Notes: generated by a model from the sequence alone, not told the origin. Shown: positions 1 to 6,905, counted from the stretch's first letter. The stretch is DNA of 11,862 nucleotides from an uncultured Oscillospiraceae bacterium (GCA_905236265.1 CAJOOV010000088.1:1-11862), one strand, 5' to 3'. Program-made: numbers and translations.

Positions 1-792
1 CGGGAGATCCTTGTGGTCAGCTTCGGCACCAGCTATAACGACAGCCGCCGCCTCACCATCGGCGCCATGGAGCAGCGGATTGCAGATGCCTTCCCGGATT
101 GGAGCGTCCGCCGTGCCTTCACCAGCCAGATCATTATTGACCACGTTTTGAACCGGGACGGCATTGCCATTGACAATGTGGAGCAGGCGCTGAACCGTGC
201 CGCTGACAACGGGGTAAAGACCCTGATTGTCCAGCCCACCCATCTGATGGACGGCTACGAGTACCACGATCTGGTGGACGAGGTGTCGGCCTATGCAGAT
301 GCCTTCCAGTCTGTCACCATCGGTGATCCCCTGCTCACCTCTGACGGGGACTTTTCCAAGCTTGCGCAGGCGATTGCCGCCGATACCGCCCAGTATGACG
401 ACGGAAATACCGCCATCTGCTTCATGGGTCACGGCACAGAGGCGGAGTCTAACGCCGTATATGCCAGAATGCAGCAGGTACTCACTGACGCAGGCCATGG
501 GCACTACTATATCGGTACGGTGGAGGCCACGCCCTCTGTAGAGGACGTGCTGGCAATGGTTCAGCAGGGAGGGGAGTCCCGTGTGGTGCTCCAGCCCCTG
601 ATGATCGTCGCCGGCGACCACGCCAACAACGACATGGCCGGAGACGACGAGGACTCCTGGAAGTCCATCTTTGAGGGCGCAGGCTATCAGGTGGAATGCG
701 TGCTCCACGGTCTGGGAGAACTGGAGAGTGTTCAGGATATGCTGGTGGAGCATGTACAGGCATGTGTGGACGCATTGGGAGAGAATGGATGA
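1..792 (+). CDS. cbiK: Sirohydrochlorin cobaltochelatase CbiK (5'-partial)
   Basis: Inserts Co2+ into sirohydrochlorin, the committing step of anaerobic cobalamin synthesis. The reading frame is open from base 1 and reads R-E-I-L before VVSFGTSYNDSR, the usual CbiK N-terminal strand. The true start is therefore just upstream of the window, and the GTG at 13 is an internal Val codon. The family's metal-site residues are visible: Glu in DGYEYHD (codon 259-261), His in FMGHGTEAESN (codon 430-432) and His in AGDHANNDMAGD (codon 619-621). Their spacing closely matches the Glu and two His residues described for Salmonella CbiK. About 263 codons are present, close to full family length, so only a few residues are missing. 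Some CbiK relatives carry an export signal; this cannot be judged here. The stop overlaps the next gene's ATG (ATGA, 789-792), implying translational coupling. Confidence 0.95.
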   Translation, partial: REILVVSFGTSYNDSRRLTIGAMEQRIADAFPDWSVRRAFTSQIIIDHVLNRDGIAIDNVEQALNRAADNGVKTLIVQPTHLMDGYEYHDLVDEVSAYADAFQSVTIGDPLLTSDGDFSKLAQAIAADTAQYDDGNTAICFMGHGTEAESNAVYARMQQVLTDAGHGHYYIGTVEATPSVEDVLAMVQQGGESRVVLQPLMIVAGDHANNDMAGDDEDSWKSIFEGAGYQVECVLHGLGELESVQDMLVEHVQACVDALGENG

Positions 793-1688
793 ACACAAGA
801 ATCGCACGAATGATTGCCCTGCTGCTTCTTTTTGCCGTTCTGACCTCCTGCGGCGGCGAACAGCAGAGCAAGCAGACACAGGAGAATGCTGACAGCGCTG
901 CCGTCTCTCAGGTCGCCCAGCCGGAGGATATGGCAAAGCCGGTAGAGGTCACGGACGAGGGACTGGAGCCGGTGTACGGAGAGGATTTGCTGGACGGGGT
1001 TTACCCGATTGAAGTGGAGTCCAGCTCTACCATGTTCCGCATCACGGACTGCACTCTCACGGTTGAAAAGGGCGAAATGACTGCCCGCATGACCATGGGC
1101 GGCACCGGGTATCTCTATCTCTACCCCGGAACGGCGGAGGCTGCATCCAGCGCAGATGCCTCAGACTACATTCCCTTTGAGGAAAACGCCGACGGCACCC
1201 ATAGCTTCACCCTGAGCGTGGCTGCCTTGAATACAGGGATGGACTGCGCCGCATTCAGCGCAAAAAAGGAGCTGTGGTATGACCGGACACTGCTTTTTCA
1301 CGCAGACAGCCTGCCCCAGCAGGCATTTGCCCATTCCGCACTCACCCTCTGGGAGACGCTGGGACTTCCGGACGGGCGCTATACCTGTGACGTAACCCTC
1401 TCCGGCGGCTCCGGCAGAGCCAGTGTCAGCTCGCCCGCCCAAATCACGGCAGAGAATGGCCGGTGCTTCGCAAGAATCCAGTGGAGCAGTGACCAGTATG
1501 ACTATATGATGGCAGGGGAGGAGCGCTATCTCCCGGAAAACACAGAAGGGAACTCTGTCTTTGTCATTCCCGTGGACGGCTTCGACTATCCCATGCAGGT
1601 GCGTGCTGATACCACTGCCATGAGTACGCCCCACGAAATTGACTACACCCTCACCTTCCATTCAGACACCCTGCAGCCTGACACATGA
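789..1688 (+). CDS. Lipoprotein with two tandem homologous beta-rich domains, unknown function
   Basis: 299 aa from ATG 789, chosen because it gives a textbook lipoprotein signal: basic MNTRIAR, hydrophobic core, lipobox LTSC with lipidated Cys21. A charged, low-complexity linker (about 22-66) follows. Two domains of about 100 residues then align to each other: residues 69-175 and 195-295. Both start DGxY; both have an LTVEKGEMTAR / ITAENGRCFAR segment, then an aromatic cluster (YLYLY / YDYMM), then a YIPFEENADG / YLPENTEGNS turn; both end in TLLFHADSL / TLTFHSDTL. The alternating pattern suggests a beta-sandwich. Overall it recalls NEAT/Ig-like ligand-binding domains, but I cannot confirm that family. 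His, Met and Cys (H282, H291, M269, M278, C153, H171) are possible metal or tetrapyrrole ligands, by inference only. It overlaps cbiK and the binding-protein gene by 4 bases each, so a role outside the membrane in capturing cobalt or corrinoid is plausible. Existence as a lipoprotein is very likely; function is unknown. Confidence 0.9.
   Translation: MNTRIARMIALLLLFAVLTSCGGEQQSKQTQENADSAAVSQVAQPEDMAKPVEVTDEGLEPVYGEDLLDGVYPIEVESSSTMFRITDCTLTVEKGEMTARMTMGGTGYLYLYPGTAEAASSADASDYIPFEENADGTHSFTLSVAALNTGMDCAAFSAKKELWYDRTLLFHADSLPQQAFAHSALTLWETLGLPDGRYTCDVTLSGGSGRASVSSPAQITAENGRCFARIQWSSDQYDYMMAGEERYLPENTEGNSVFVIPVDGFDYPMQVRADTTAMSTPHEIDYTLTFHSDTLQPDT
993..1313 (+). repeat. Protein-level domain repeat, copy 1 of 2 (lipoprotein residues 69-175)
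   Basis: First copy of the internal duplication. It keeps the DGxY start, the LTVEKGEMTAR strand, the proline-containing turn and the FHADSL end, but has diverged from copy 2 in the loops. Its C-terminal half has Cys153 and a KKELWYDRTL strand where copy 2 has AMSTPHEIDYTL. Confidence 0.75.
1371..1673 (+). repeat. Protein-level domain repeat, copy 2 of 2 (lipoprotein residues 195-295)
   Basis: Second copy of the duplication. It carries GGSGRASVSSPA, WSSDQYDYMMAGEERY and ADTTAMSTPHEIDYTL. These Gly-, aromatic- and His/Met-containing stretches have the look of a conserved ligand-binding version of the domain. Confidence 0.75.
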
Positions 1689-2809
1689 GACGGTTTATCG
1701 TTCTGATGCTCTGCATCCTGTCCCTGACAGGCTGCGCCGGAGCGGGCAGCGCTGCGTCCCAGTGGGCGGAGATGAAGCCTGTGGGGCAGATGGAGCTGTC
1801 CTATGCCCATGAGTTTCAGGTGGATTACTATGAGGACGGTCTTTCCCTGATTACGGTCAGCGGAGAGGATCGTTATCTCCTCATCCCGGAGGGCGGGGAC
1901 ATCCCCCAAGGGCTGGAGCCGGAGATCACTGTCATCCGCCAGCCCTGCAGCGCCATCTATCTGGCCGCTTCCTCTGCCATGGACTTGTTTCGTGCGCTGG
2001 ATGCGCTGGACTGTGTGCGCCTGACCAGCACCAGTGGGCAGGACTGGTCCATAGAGGGCATACGGGAGCGGATGGATGCCGGGGCGCTTGTCTATGCCGG
2101 AAAGTACAACGCCCCTGACTACGAGCTGCTGCTCTCTCAGGGCTGCACCCTTGCGGTGGAATCCACCATGATTTACCATAAGCCGCAGGTCAAGGAACAG
2201 CTTGAGGCGCTGGGCATCCCGGTGCTGGTGGAGCGCTCCAGCTACGAGACCCACCCGCTGGGACGGCTGGAATGGGTTCGCCTCTATGGTCTGCTCACCG
2301 GGCATCAGCAGGCAGCGGACGAGCTGTTCTCCCGTCAGGCGCAGGCGGTGGAGCAGGTCAGCGCCGCAGGCAGCACCGGGAAAACAGCGGCGTTTTTCTA
2401 CGTCACAGCAAACGGCACCGTCAGTATCCGCCGCCCCGGCGACTATGTGTCCAAGATGATTGCGCTTGCCGGAGGGGAATACCTGTTTTCCGAGACGGAT
2501 GAGGCGGACAGCCTGCGCTCCACCATGAACATCCAGATGGAAGACTTCTATGCCAAGGCAAAGGACGCTGATGTGCTGATCTACAACAGCACCATAGGCG
2601 GGGAGATTTCCACCGTTGAGGAGCTGCTGGCACTCAGCCCGTTGTTTTCCGACTTTCGGGCGGTTCAGCAGGGAGATGTCTGGTGTACAGGGCAGAACCT
2701 GTTTCAGCAGACCTCCGCCGTGGCGGATATGATTTCGGATTTTCATACCGTTTTTACCTATGGCGCAGATGGGGCGGATAGGGTGACCTATCTGAACCCG
2801 GTGAAGTGA
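1685..2809 (+). CDS. btuF: ABC transporter substrate-binding lipoprotein, BtuF/FecB type
   Basis: 374 aa. Extracytoplasmic receptor of the adjacent importer. The N-terminus MRRFIVLMLCILSLTGC is a lipoprotein signal with lipidated Cys17. The body fits the class III periplasmic-binding-protein fold used for cobalamin, haem and ferric siderophores. A first lobe includes AASSAMDLFRALDALDCVRL and the segment around residues 143-160 (APDYELLLSQGCTLAVES). A helix-linker stretch, KEQLEALGIPVLVERSSYET, precedes a second lobe with the NTIS-like region GEYLFSETDEAD and a terminal FSDFRAVQQGDVW segment. It starts inside the upstream lipoprotein stop (ATGA 1685-1688) and is followed after 21 bases by the permease gene. 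The corrinoid specificity implied by the symbol comes from context; a haem- or metallophore-binding protein would look similar. Family confidence is high, substrate confidence moderate. Confidence 0.85.
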   Translation: MRRFIVLMLCILSLTGCAGAGSAASQWAEMKPVGQMELSYAHEFQVDYYEDGLSLITVSGEDRYLLIPEGGDIPQGLEPEITVIRQPCSAIYLAASSAMDLFRALDALDCVRLTSTSGQDWSIEGIRERMDAGALVYAGKYNAPDYELLLSQGCTLAVESTMIYHKPQVKEQLEALGIPVLVERSSYETHPLGRLEWVRLYGLLTGHQQAADELFSRQAQAVEQVSAAGSTGKTAAFFYVTANGTVSIRRPGDYVSKMIALAGGEYLFSETDEADSLRSTMNIQMEDFYAKAKDADVLIYNSTIGGEISTVEELLALSPLFSDFRAVQQGDVWCTGQNLFQQTSAVADMISDFHTVFTYGADGADRVTYLNPVK

Positions 2810-2814
2810 ACCAG

Positions 2815-2824
2815 AGAGGAGGAG
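2815..2824 (+). promoter_or_regulatory. Ribosome binding site of the permease gene
   Basis: AGAGGAGGAG lies in the 21-base spacer after the binding-protein stop, 6 bases before ATG 2831. It supports 2831 as the start, giving the hydrophobic N-terminus MNRIPWRWTLAYGLL, rather than any out-of-frame start nearer 2806. Confidence 0.7.
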
Positions 2825-2830
2825 TGGCAG

Positions 2831-3853
2831 ATGAACCGTATCCCGTGGCGTTGGACGCTGGCATATGGGCTGCTGCTCCTCCTGTTGTTTCTGCTGCTCT
2901 CTGCCAGCCTGTGCAGCGGCAGCATTGCCATCTCTCCCGGCGGGATCTGGGAGATTCTCACCGCAGGGGGAGGGGAGGAGATGCAGCGCCGGGTGATCTG
3001 GGAGATCCGTCTGCCCCGTCTGCTCTGCGCTGCCCTTTTGGGCGCTGCCCTTTCCGTCTCTGGCTACCTCCTGCAGCTCTTTTTTGCCAACCCCATTGCA
3101 GGTCCTTTTGTTCTGGGCATCTCCTCCGGCGCAAAGCTGGCCGTTGCCATAACGCTGATTCTCTTTCTCCGTGCGGGCAGGAGCCTTCCCTCTTTTGTTC
3201 TGGTGCTTGCCGCCTTTGCAGGCTCGCTGCTGTCCATGGTGTTGATTCTGCTGCTCTCCCGCCGGGTGAAGCGGATGTCCGTTCTGGTGGTGTGCGGCGT
3301 GATGATTGGCTACCTCTGCTCTGCGGTCACGGAGTTTTTGGTGACCTTTGCCGATGAGTCCAATATCGTCAACCTTCATAACTGGTCCATGGGCAGCTTC
3401 TCCGGCATGAGCTGGGGAGATGTGAGCGTGATTACGGCGCTGGTGTTAGCGGGCTTTTTTCTGGCAATGCTCCTCTCTAAGCCCATGCAGGCCTATCAGC
3501 TTGGGGAGGTGTACGCACAAAACGCCGGGGTTTCGGTGCGGGTTCTGCGCACGGAGCTGGTGCTGCTCTCCAGCCTGCTCTCCTCCTGCGTCACCGCCTT
3601 TGCCGGACCGATCTCCTTTGTGGGCGTGGCGGTTCCCCATATCGTAAAACGTTTCATGAACACTGCAAAACCCCTTGCGGCGCTTCCCGCCTGTTTTCTG
3701 GCAGGAGCCGATTTCTGCCTGCTGTGTGATCTGCTGGCAAGAAACCTGTTCGCCCCCACGGAGCTGAGTATCAGCGCCGTCACGGCGGTGTTTGGTGCTC
3801 CTGTGGTCATCTGGGCGATGCTGTCCCGGCAGAAGGAGGAGGTAGGAGGATGA
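2831..3853 (+). CDS. btuC: ABC transporter permease, FecCD/BtuC family
   Basis: 340 aa, the normal length for this family. Polytopic membrane subunit of the importer, expected to act as a homodimer with the downstream ATPase. Family hallmarks in order: a first membrane helix at about residues 9-28; RLPR at 60-63; GYLLQ at 78-82; NPIAGPFVLGISSGA at 87-101; a mid-protein NWSMGSFSGMSWGDV loop; and GPISFVGVAVPHIVKRF from 259, which includes the region contacting the ATPase. The C-terminal helices hold DLLARNLF and the conserved VFGAPVVIWAML. Several hydrophobic stretches of about 20 residues are evident, consistent with roughly ten membrane helices. The gene is well supported by its own ribosome binding site and ends in an ATGA overlap with the ATPase gene. 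FecCD permeases carry cobalamin, haem or ferric siderophores; the corrinoid assignment rests on the surrounding cbi genes. Confidence 0.93.
   Translation: MNRIPWRWTLAYGLLLLLLFLLLSASLCSGSIAISPGGIWEILTAGGGEEMQRRVIWEIRLPRLLCAALLGAALSVSGYLLQLFFANPIAGPFVLGISSGAKLAVAITLILFLRAGRSLPSFVLVLAAFAGSLLSMVLILLLSRRVKRMSVLVVCGVMIGYLCSAVTEFLVTFADESNIVNLHNWSMGSFSGMSWGDVSVITALVLAGFFLAMLLSKPMQAYQLGEVYAQNAGVSVRVLRTELVLLSSLLSSCVTAFAGPISFVGVAVPHIVKRFMNTAKPLAALPACFLAGADFCLLCDLLARNLFAPTELSISAVTAVFGAPVVIWAMLSRQKEEVGG
3833..3849 (+). promoter_or_regulatory. Tandem Shine-Dalgarno sequences before the ATPase gene
   Basis: Two purine blocks precede ATG 3850 within the end of the permease gene: AAGGAGGAGGT at 3833-3843 (6 bases from the ATG) and AGGAGG at 3844-3849 (directly adjoining the ATG). 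The first has correct spacing and is the likely functional one. The second encodes the permease's C-terminal Gly-Gly region. Confidence 0.6.
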
Positions 3854-4995
3854 GCGTGATTCTTCATGCGCAGGCGCTCACCGCCGGTTATCACCGTACA
3901 GCGGTGATTCAGGATGCAGCGCTGCAGCTCTCCTCCGGGGAGATTCTCACCCTCATCGGCCCGAACGGGGCGGGAAAGTCCACCCTGCTCAGAAGCCTGA
4001 TTCGGCAGCTCCAGCCCATGTCCGGGGTGATTACGCTTCATGGCAAAGCGCTTCAAACCGTCTCTCCCAACCGCCTTGCCCGTCAGATGGCTGTGGTCAT
4101 GACGGACAGAATCAGGCCGGAGCTGATGACCTGCGGCGAGGTGGTGCGTACCGGGCGCTATCCCTATACCGGGCATCTTGGCATTCTGTCTTGTGAGGAT
4201 GAGGCGTTTGTCCGGGAGGCGATGGAGTTGGTGGAGATTACCCCGCTGCGGGACACCCCTTTTCAAAGCGTCAGCGACGGCCAACGCCAAAGGGTCATGC
4301 TGGCAAGAGCGATCTGCCAGCAGCCGGAGATTCTGGTGCTGGATGAACCCACCTCCTATCTGGACATCCGGCACAAGCTGGAGCTGTGCTCTGTGCTGAG
4401 AAGGATTGCACGCAAGCGTGGCGTTGCCATTCTGATGACCCTGCACGAGCTGGAGCTGGCGCTGAAATGCTCTGACCGGATTGTGTGCGTCCGTCAGGGC
4501 AGAATCGAAAAAAGCGGCACGCCGGAGGAGATCATACAGGATGACTACATCAGCCGCTCCTTCCGGCTTGACCGGGGCAGCTTTGACCCGGTGAGCGGTA
4601 CGCTGGAATTGGAGCCGCCCTGCGGAACGCCGGAGCTGTTTGTCATCGGCGGCGGCGGGACGGCAATTCCCCTCTACCGCACCCTGCAGCGGCGGGAGAT
4701 TCCCTTCTATACGGGAGTGCTGCATGAAAACGATATAGAGCTGCCTGTTGCAAGGGCGCTGGCGGGAGAGGTATTTGTCACGCCTGCCTTTGAGGCGATT
4801 TCGGAGGAGAGCCTACAGCGTGCATCTGAGGCGGTGCAGCGCTGCCGTCGTGTCATTTGCTGTGTCAGCGCCTTTGGCACGATGAACGAGGGCAACAATC
4901 GCCTTCTTCATCTGGCGCAGCGTCAGGGCAGCCTGACCACCTTGGAGGAGCTTCTTCGCAGCAAACAGCAGGGAGGATCAAGCAATGCCCTTTGA
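3850..4995 (+). CDS. btuD: ABC transporter ATPase, BtuD/FecE type, with an additional C-terminal domain
   Basis: 381 aa. Energises the FecCD-type permease encoded just upstream. ATPase domain at about residues 1-255: Walker A GPNGAGKST at 37-45, signature VSDGQ at 141-145, Walker B ILVLDEP at 161-167 with catalytic Glu166, and switch His199 in MTLHE. The region where the Q-loop glutamine is expected reads VVMTD (82-86), so the usual Gln is replaced. The protein is some 120 residues longer than a plain ATPase of this class. Residues about 258-375 form a second domain beginning ELFVIGGGGTAIPLYRTLQ, a strand/Gly-rich loop/helix pattern like a nucleotide-binding Rossmann fold, followed by GVLHENDIELPVA and CCVSAFGTMNEGNN. 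I recognise this kind of tail as recurring on corrinoid-linked ATPases but know no defined function; it does not look like CbiZ. Start is by ATGA overlap with btuC; the stop overlaps cbiD by 11 bases. Confidence 0.92.
   Translation: MSVILHAQALTAGYHRTAVIQDAALQLSSGEILTLIGPNGAGKSTLLRSLIRQLQPMSGVITLHGKALQTVSPNRLARQMAVVMTDRIRPELMTCGEVVRTGRYPYTGHLGILSCEDEAFVREAMELVEITPLRDTPFQSVSDGQRQRVMLARAICQQPEILVLDEPTSYLDIRHKLELCSVLRRIARKRGVAILMTLHELELALKCSDRIVCVRQGRIEKSGTPEEIIQDDYISRSFRLDRGSFDPVSGTLELEPPCGTPELFVIGGGGTAIPLYRTLQRREIPFYTGVLHENDIELPVARALAGEVFVTPAFEAISEESLQRASEAVQRCRRVICCVSAFGTMNEGNNRLLHLAQRQGSLTTLEELLRSKQQGGSSNAL
4971..4977 (+). promoter_or_regulatory. Ribosome binding site of cbiD
   Basis: GGGAGGA lies inside the 3' end of the ATPase gene, 7 bases before ATG 4985. 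It fixes the cbiD start at MPFEYY and gives the 11-base overlap. Confidence 0.65.
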
Positions 4996-6118
4996 ATACT
5001 ATCTCAACAGCGAGGGCAAACGCCTGCGCTGCGGCTACACCACCGGCACCTGCGCCGCACTGGCCGCCGCAGGTGCGGCAAGCCTGCTGATCTCCGGCGC
5101 TGTCCCTGCCTCTGTCAGCCTGATGACCCCCAAGGGGATTCCGGTGGAGACAGAGCTTTGCGCCCCGGAGCGGGGCAGCGGCTGGGCAAAGGCAGGCGTG
5201 GCAAAGGATGCGGGAGACGACTGTGATGTAACGGACGGACTGGTGATCTTTGCCTGTGTTTCCTATAGCGGCACGCCGGGCATCCGCATTGAAGGCGGCG
5301 AGGGCGTGGGCAGAGTGACAAAGCCGGGACTGGATCAGCCGGTGGGCGAGGCGGCCATCAACTCTGTACCCAGAGAGATGATTGCCCGCTCGGTTGCCGC
5401 AGTGTGTGAGCAATTCGGCTGCACGAGGGGGCTTCTTGTGACCCTCTCCATACCCGGCGGGGAAGCGCTTGCGGCGAAAACCTTCAATCCCTCCCTTGGC
5501 ATTCAGGGGGGCCTGTCCATTCTGGGCACCTCCGGCATTGTGGAGCCCATGAGCCGTCAGGCGCTGGTGGACACGATTTCGCTGCACCTGCGGCAGGGGA
5601 GAGCCGAGGGGAAAACCGACCTGATTCTCACGCCGGGGAACTACGGTCTGGAATACCTCTCTGCGCAGGGCTGGGACAGCTTCGGCGTTCCGGTGGTGCG
5701 CTGCTCCAACTTTATCGGTGATGCGTTGGACGAGGCAGGACTGCAGGGCTATCAGCGGGTTTTGCTGGTGGGTCATGCGGGCAAGCTGGTGAAGCTGGCA
5801 GGCGGTATCTTCAATACCCACAGCCGAAACGCAGATGCCAGAATGGAGCTGCTCTGTGCCCACGCCGCCCTCTGCGGCGCAGACTCCCATCTTTGCAGTC
5901 AGATTATGGACTGCGTGAGCTGTGATGCCGCACGGGAGCAGATAGAAGGGGCTGGATTATGGGAGGCAGTTTCATCCGGCCTGATGAACGCTATAGACCG
6001 CCGATTGAAGCATAGAGCCTGCGGGGCATATCAGGTGGGAGCGGTGGTCTTTTCCAATCATTACGGCCTTTGGGGCATGACGAAGGACGCAGAGGAGCTG
6101 ATTTGCCGGTGGAAGTGA
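4985..6118 (+). CDS. cbiD: Cobalt-precorrin-5B C1-methyltransferase CbiD
   Basis: 377 aa, full length for the family. Transfers the methyl of S-adenosylmethionine to C1 of cobalt-precorrin-5B, giving cobalt-precorrin-6A; a cytoplasmic enzyme specific to the anaerobic pathway. The N-terminal hallmark CGYTTGTCAALAAAGAA starts at residue 16, and the second hallmark GGLSILGTSGIVEPMS spans about 175-190. The C-terminal half has GNYGLEYL and the VLLVGHAGKLVKLAGGIFNTHS segment (written in one-letter code, broken here at family blocks: VLLVGHAGKLVK, then LAGGIFNTHS) typical of CbiD. CbiD lacks the fold of the other cobalamin methyltransferases, in line with the absence of their GxGPG motif here. It starts inside the transporter ATPase gene, tying import to ring synthesis in one transcript. 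A 37-base gap, one of only two spacers in the window, separates it from cbiF. Confidence 0.97.
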   Translation: MPFEYYLNSEGKRLRCGYTTGTCAALAAAGAASLLISGAVPASVSLMTPKGIPVETELCAPERGSGWAKAGVAKDAGDDCDVTDGLVIFACVSYSGTPGIRIEGGEGVGRVTKPGLDQPVGEAAINSVPREMIARSVAAVCEQFGCTRGLLVTLSIPGGEALAAKTFNPSLGIQGGLSILGTSGIVEPMSRQALVDTISLHLRQGRAEGKTDLILTPGNYGLEYLSAQGWDSFGVPVVRCSNFIGDALDEAGLQGYQRVLLVGHAGKLVKLAGGIFNTHSRNADARMELLCAHAALCGADSHLCSQIMDCVSCDAAREQIEGAGLWEAVSSGLMNAIDRRLKHRACGAYQVGAVVFSNHYGLWGMTKDAEELICRWK

Positions 6119-6140
6119 GCAACGGTATCTTTGACACAGT

Positions 6141-6149
6141 GGGGGTGAG
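6141..6149 (+). promoter_or_regulatory. Ribosome binding site deciding the TTG start of cbiF
   Basis: GGGGGTGAG lies in the 37-base spacer after cbiD, 6 bases before TTG 6156. An in-frame TGA at 6132-6134 excludes an earlier start, and no in-frame ATG or GTG lies between that stop and the conserved VHFVGAGPG. The TTG is therefore the only reasonable start codon. Confidence 0.65.
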
Positions 6150-6155
6150 CTTGCC

Positions 6156-6905
6156 TTGGTACACTTTGTAGGCGCCGGTCCCGGCGCACCGGATCTGATT
6201 ACCCTGCGGGGGGCGGAGCTGCTGGCAAAGGCGGATGTGGTCATCTATGCCGGAAGTCTGGTGAATCCGGCCCTGCTGGAGCGGTGCAAGCCAGGCTGCA
6301 GGATTCATAACAGTGCAGAACTGACGCTGGAGCAGGTGCTTTCCCTGATGGAGGAGGCAGAGCGCCGGGGAGAGGACACCGTGCGCCTTCACACAGGCGA
6401 CCCCTGCCTCTACGGCGCAGTCCGGGAGCAGATGGACGCATTGGAGCAGAGGGGCATTTCCTTTGATGATACCCCCGGTGTGTCCAGCTTTTGCGCCGCT
6501 GCCGCTGCGCTGAAGTGCGAATACACCCTTCCGGGGGTCAGTCAGAGCCTGATTCTCGCCCGTATCGGCGGACGCACGCCTGTTCCGGAACAGTTTAGCG
6601 CCCTTGCCGCACATCAGACCTCCATGGTGCTCTTTCTGTCTGCGGGTATGCTGGAGCAGGTGCAGCGGGAGCTGCTAAAGGGGGGCTATGCCCCCGAAAC
6701 GCCTGCGGCGCTGGTCTATAAGGCATCCTGGCCGGAGGAGAAAACCGTCCGCTGCACGGGGGGCACCCTTGCCCAGAGCGGACAAAGCAGCGGCATTTGC
6801 CGCACGGCGCTGGTTCTGGTGGGGGATTTTCTCCGGGGAGAGTACACACGCAGTATGCTCTACCATCCCGGCTTTACCACCGGATACCGGGAGGGGCAGG
6901 TATGA
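6156..6905 (+). CDS. cbiF: Cobalt-precorrin-4 C11-methyltransferase CbiF
   Basis: 249 aa. S-adenosylmethionine-dependent methylation of C11 of cobalt-precorrin-4, yielding cobalt-precorrin-5A. It belongs to the tetrapyrrole methylase family: VGAGPGAPDLITLRGA at residues 5-20, VVIYAGSLV soon after, RLHTGDPCLYG at 77-87 (CbiF/CobM type, TGDPSLYG-like with Cys), and DDTPGVSSFCAAAAAL. The phrase YTLPGVSQSLILAR and the YKASWPEEK segment are characteristic of the CbiF/CobM branch. Translation starts at TTG, the only non-ATG start among the complete genes here, which may lower its translation relative to its neighbours. The C-terminal GYREGQV and the overlapping cbiG ATG lie in a junction sequence that recurs at the end of cbiH. 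Confidence 0.96.
   Translation: MVHFVGAGPGAPDLITLRGAELLAKADVVIYAGSLVNPALLERCKPGCRIHNSAELTLEQVLSLMEEAERRGEDTVRLHTGDPCLYGAVREQMDALEQRGISFDDTPGVSSFCAAAAALKCEYTLPGVSQSLILARIGGRTPVPEQFSALAAHQTSMVLFLSAGMLEQVQRELLKGGYAPETPAALVYKASWPEEKTVRCTGGTLAQSGQSSGICRTALVLVGDFLRGEYTRSMLYHPGFTTGYREGQV

Noticed and set aside
13..15. GTG as the start codon of cbiK
   Set aside because: The frame is open to base 1 and the preceding codons (R-E-I-L) continue the conserved first strand of CbiK, so the start is outside the window.
696..788. Longer start for the lipoprotein gene at 696
   Set aside because: It would overlap cbiK by almost 100 bases and bury the signal peptide internally; ATG 789 gives a proper lipoprotein signal and the ATGA overlap.
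1643..3379. 578-codon open frame on the minus strand
   Set aside because: It lies opposite the binding protein and permease, both with clear family motifs; its translation is low-complexity Gln/His/Gly/Arg-rich with no recognisable domain, typical of a shadow frame in GC-rich DNA.
3496..4725. 409-codon open frame on the minus strand
   Set aside because: Opposite the permease and ATPase genes; no recognisable protein features and no plausible ribosome binding context.
4621..4992. CbiZ (adenosylcobinamide amidohydrolase) fusion on the transporter ATPase
   Set aside because: CbiZ fusions to corrinoid ATPases exist in archaea, but the tail here is too short and lacks a sequence pattern I associate with CbiZ.
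4865..5890. 341-codon open frame on the minus strand
   Set aside because: Opposite cbiD, whose family motifs are unambiguous; shadow frame.
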